Assembly (NCBI GenBank): GCA_005884115.1
Contig: VAXW01000008.1
Location: 1 to 49,478, forward strand
Length of the DNA stretch: 49,478 nucleotides
DNA from: Actinomycetota bacterium
Lineage (GTDB): Bacteria > Actinomycetota > Thermoleophilia > Solirubrobacterales > Solirubrobacteraceae
Reading direction: 5' to 3'
In this document: positions 49,286 through 49,478 of the stretch, in pieces
How the letters are laid out: the number at the start of each line of letters is the position of its first letter
Position numbering within the stretch: position 1 is the first letter of the stretch
The notes under the pieces: model-generated
The model's database searches: none
Told to the model about the DNA's origin: nothing
What the model saw: the letters and a program-made list of their open reading frames with translations, nothing else
Position numbers and translations under genes: made by a program

Positions 49286-49478
49286 GTGATGTGTCATCCA
49301 TGAAGGAGCGGGCCCTGTCAAGGTTCGGGTCACGGTGCTCGGGCGGTCGTCTGCCGGCTCGTTGACGGCAAGCCAGCCGGGGGCGGAAGCGCTCCAGTCA
49401 TCCATCCGGTCGCGGTAGGCGGACCAGAGTGTCGTGCGGTGCGCGGGGGCTCAATCAAGACAGCGGCCGTTCTGTGTG

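Larger units (their letters stand above)
49014..49478. other. Right-end region without a convincing gene, with inverted repeats
   Basis: The open frames in this stretch (for example 49168-49365 plus and 49010-49405 minus) have poor coding character and no recognised sequence. It includes two perfect inverted repeats described separately and should hold the promoter of the methyltransferase at 49013. The window ends inside it. Confidence 0.45.

Noticed and set aside
49010..49405. 131-aa minus-strand frame at the right end
   Set aside because: It overlaps the inverted repeats and has no coding character; I considered a transposase or integrase fragment but found no motif.
1..49478. tRNA, rRNA or CRISPR array
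   Set aside because: No cloverleaf with a TTCGAnnC arm, no rRNA-like stretch and no regularly spaced repeat was seen when reading the window. A tRNA scan and repeat finder would confirm.

Overview
The window is very GC-rich, tightly packed bacterial DNA with many GTG starts and several 4-nt stop/start overlaps. Its gene content points to a soil-type actinobacterium: a WS/DGAT acyltransferase, an LLM (F420-type) oxidoreductase, SCP2-like thiolase, TetR/hydrolase pairs, large cyclase-AAA-TPR regulators and export-heavy paralogue families. My best guess is Thermoleophilia/Solirubrobacterales. That placement is inference from gene families, because there is no rRNA or other marker gene here. I saw no tRNA, rRNA, CRISPR array or intact transposase.

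Layout. 1-3.7 kb: the 3' end of an Ig-like surface protein, an L,D-transpeptidase, and a minus-strand WS/DGAT plus alpha/beta hydrolase pair. 3.7-4.7 kb: a small exported Cys-repeat protein flanked by near-identical GC hairpins. 4.6-9.0 kb: a cytidylate-kinase-like protein diverging from a processive GT2 glycosyltransferase, a tiny membrane protein, a Na+/Ca2+ exchanger-type antiporter and a DUF2461 protein. 9.0-14.2 kb: a minus-strand operon of acyl-CoA dehydrogenase and APH-DUF6285 kinase, then a large exported protein with four carboxypeptidase-regulatory-like repeats. 14.2-18.7 kb: GFA, SnoaL-like, MBL-fold, lipoprotein and M32 carboxypeptidase genes. 18.8-25.4 kb: a 1219-aa zinc-ribbon/cyclase/AAA/TPR regulator, a GH63-like hydrolase and an ECF sigma factor with a transmembrane, low-complexity tail. 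26.1-30.0 kb: an FAD oxidoreductase and a TetR/hydrolase cluster with a visible operator.

30.1-38.7 kb is the most unusual part. Three exported arylsulfotransferase-like paralogues, each 607 codons with the starts chosen here, surround one Tat-exported sulfatase on the opposite strand. There is no spacer on either side of the sulfatase: it overlaps the end of copy 2 and shares a CATG start with copy 3. A PAS protein and an MBL-fold hydrolase follow. This would fit an envelope system that both transfers and hydrolyses sulfate esters, but the substrates are unknown.

38.7-49.5 kb: a polytopic membrane protein, a decayed trypsin-like protease, an RsbW-type kinase, a fatty-acyl-reductase-like SDR, SnoaL-like, DUF892 and small membrane proteins. 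These are followed by a thiolase-like/LLM oxidoreductase operon and two SAM methyltransferases. The last 460 bases hold inverted repeats but no convincing gene.
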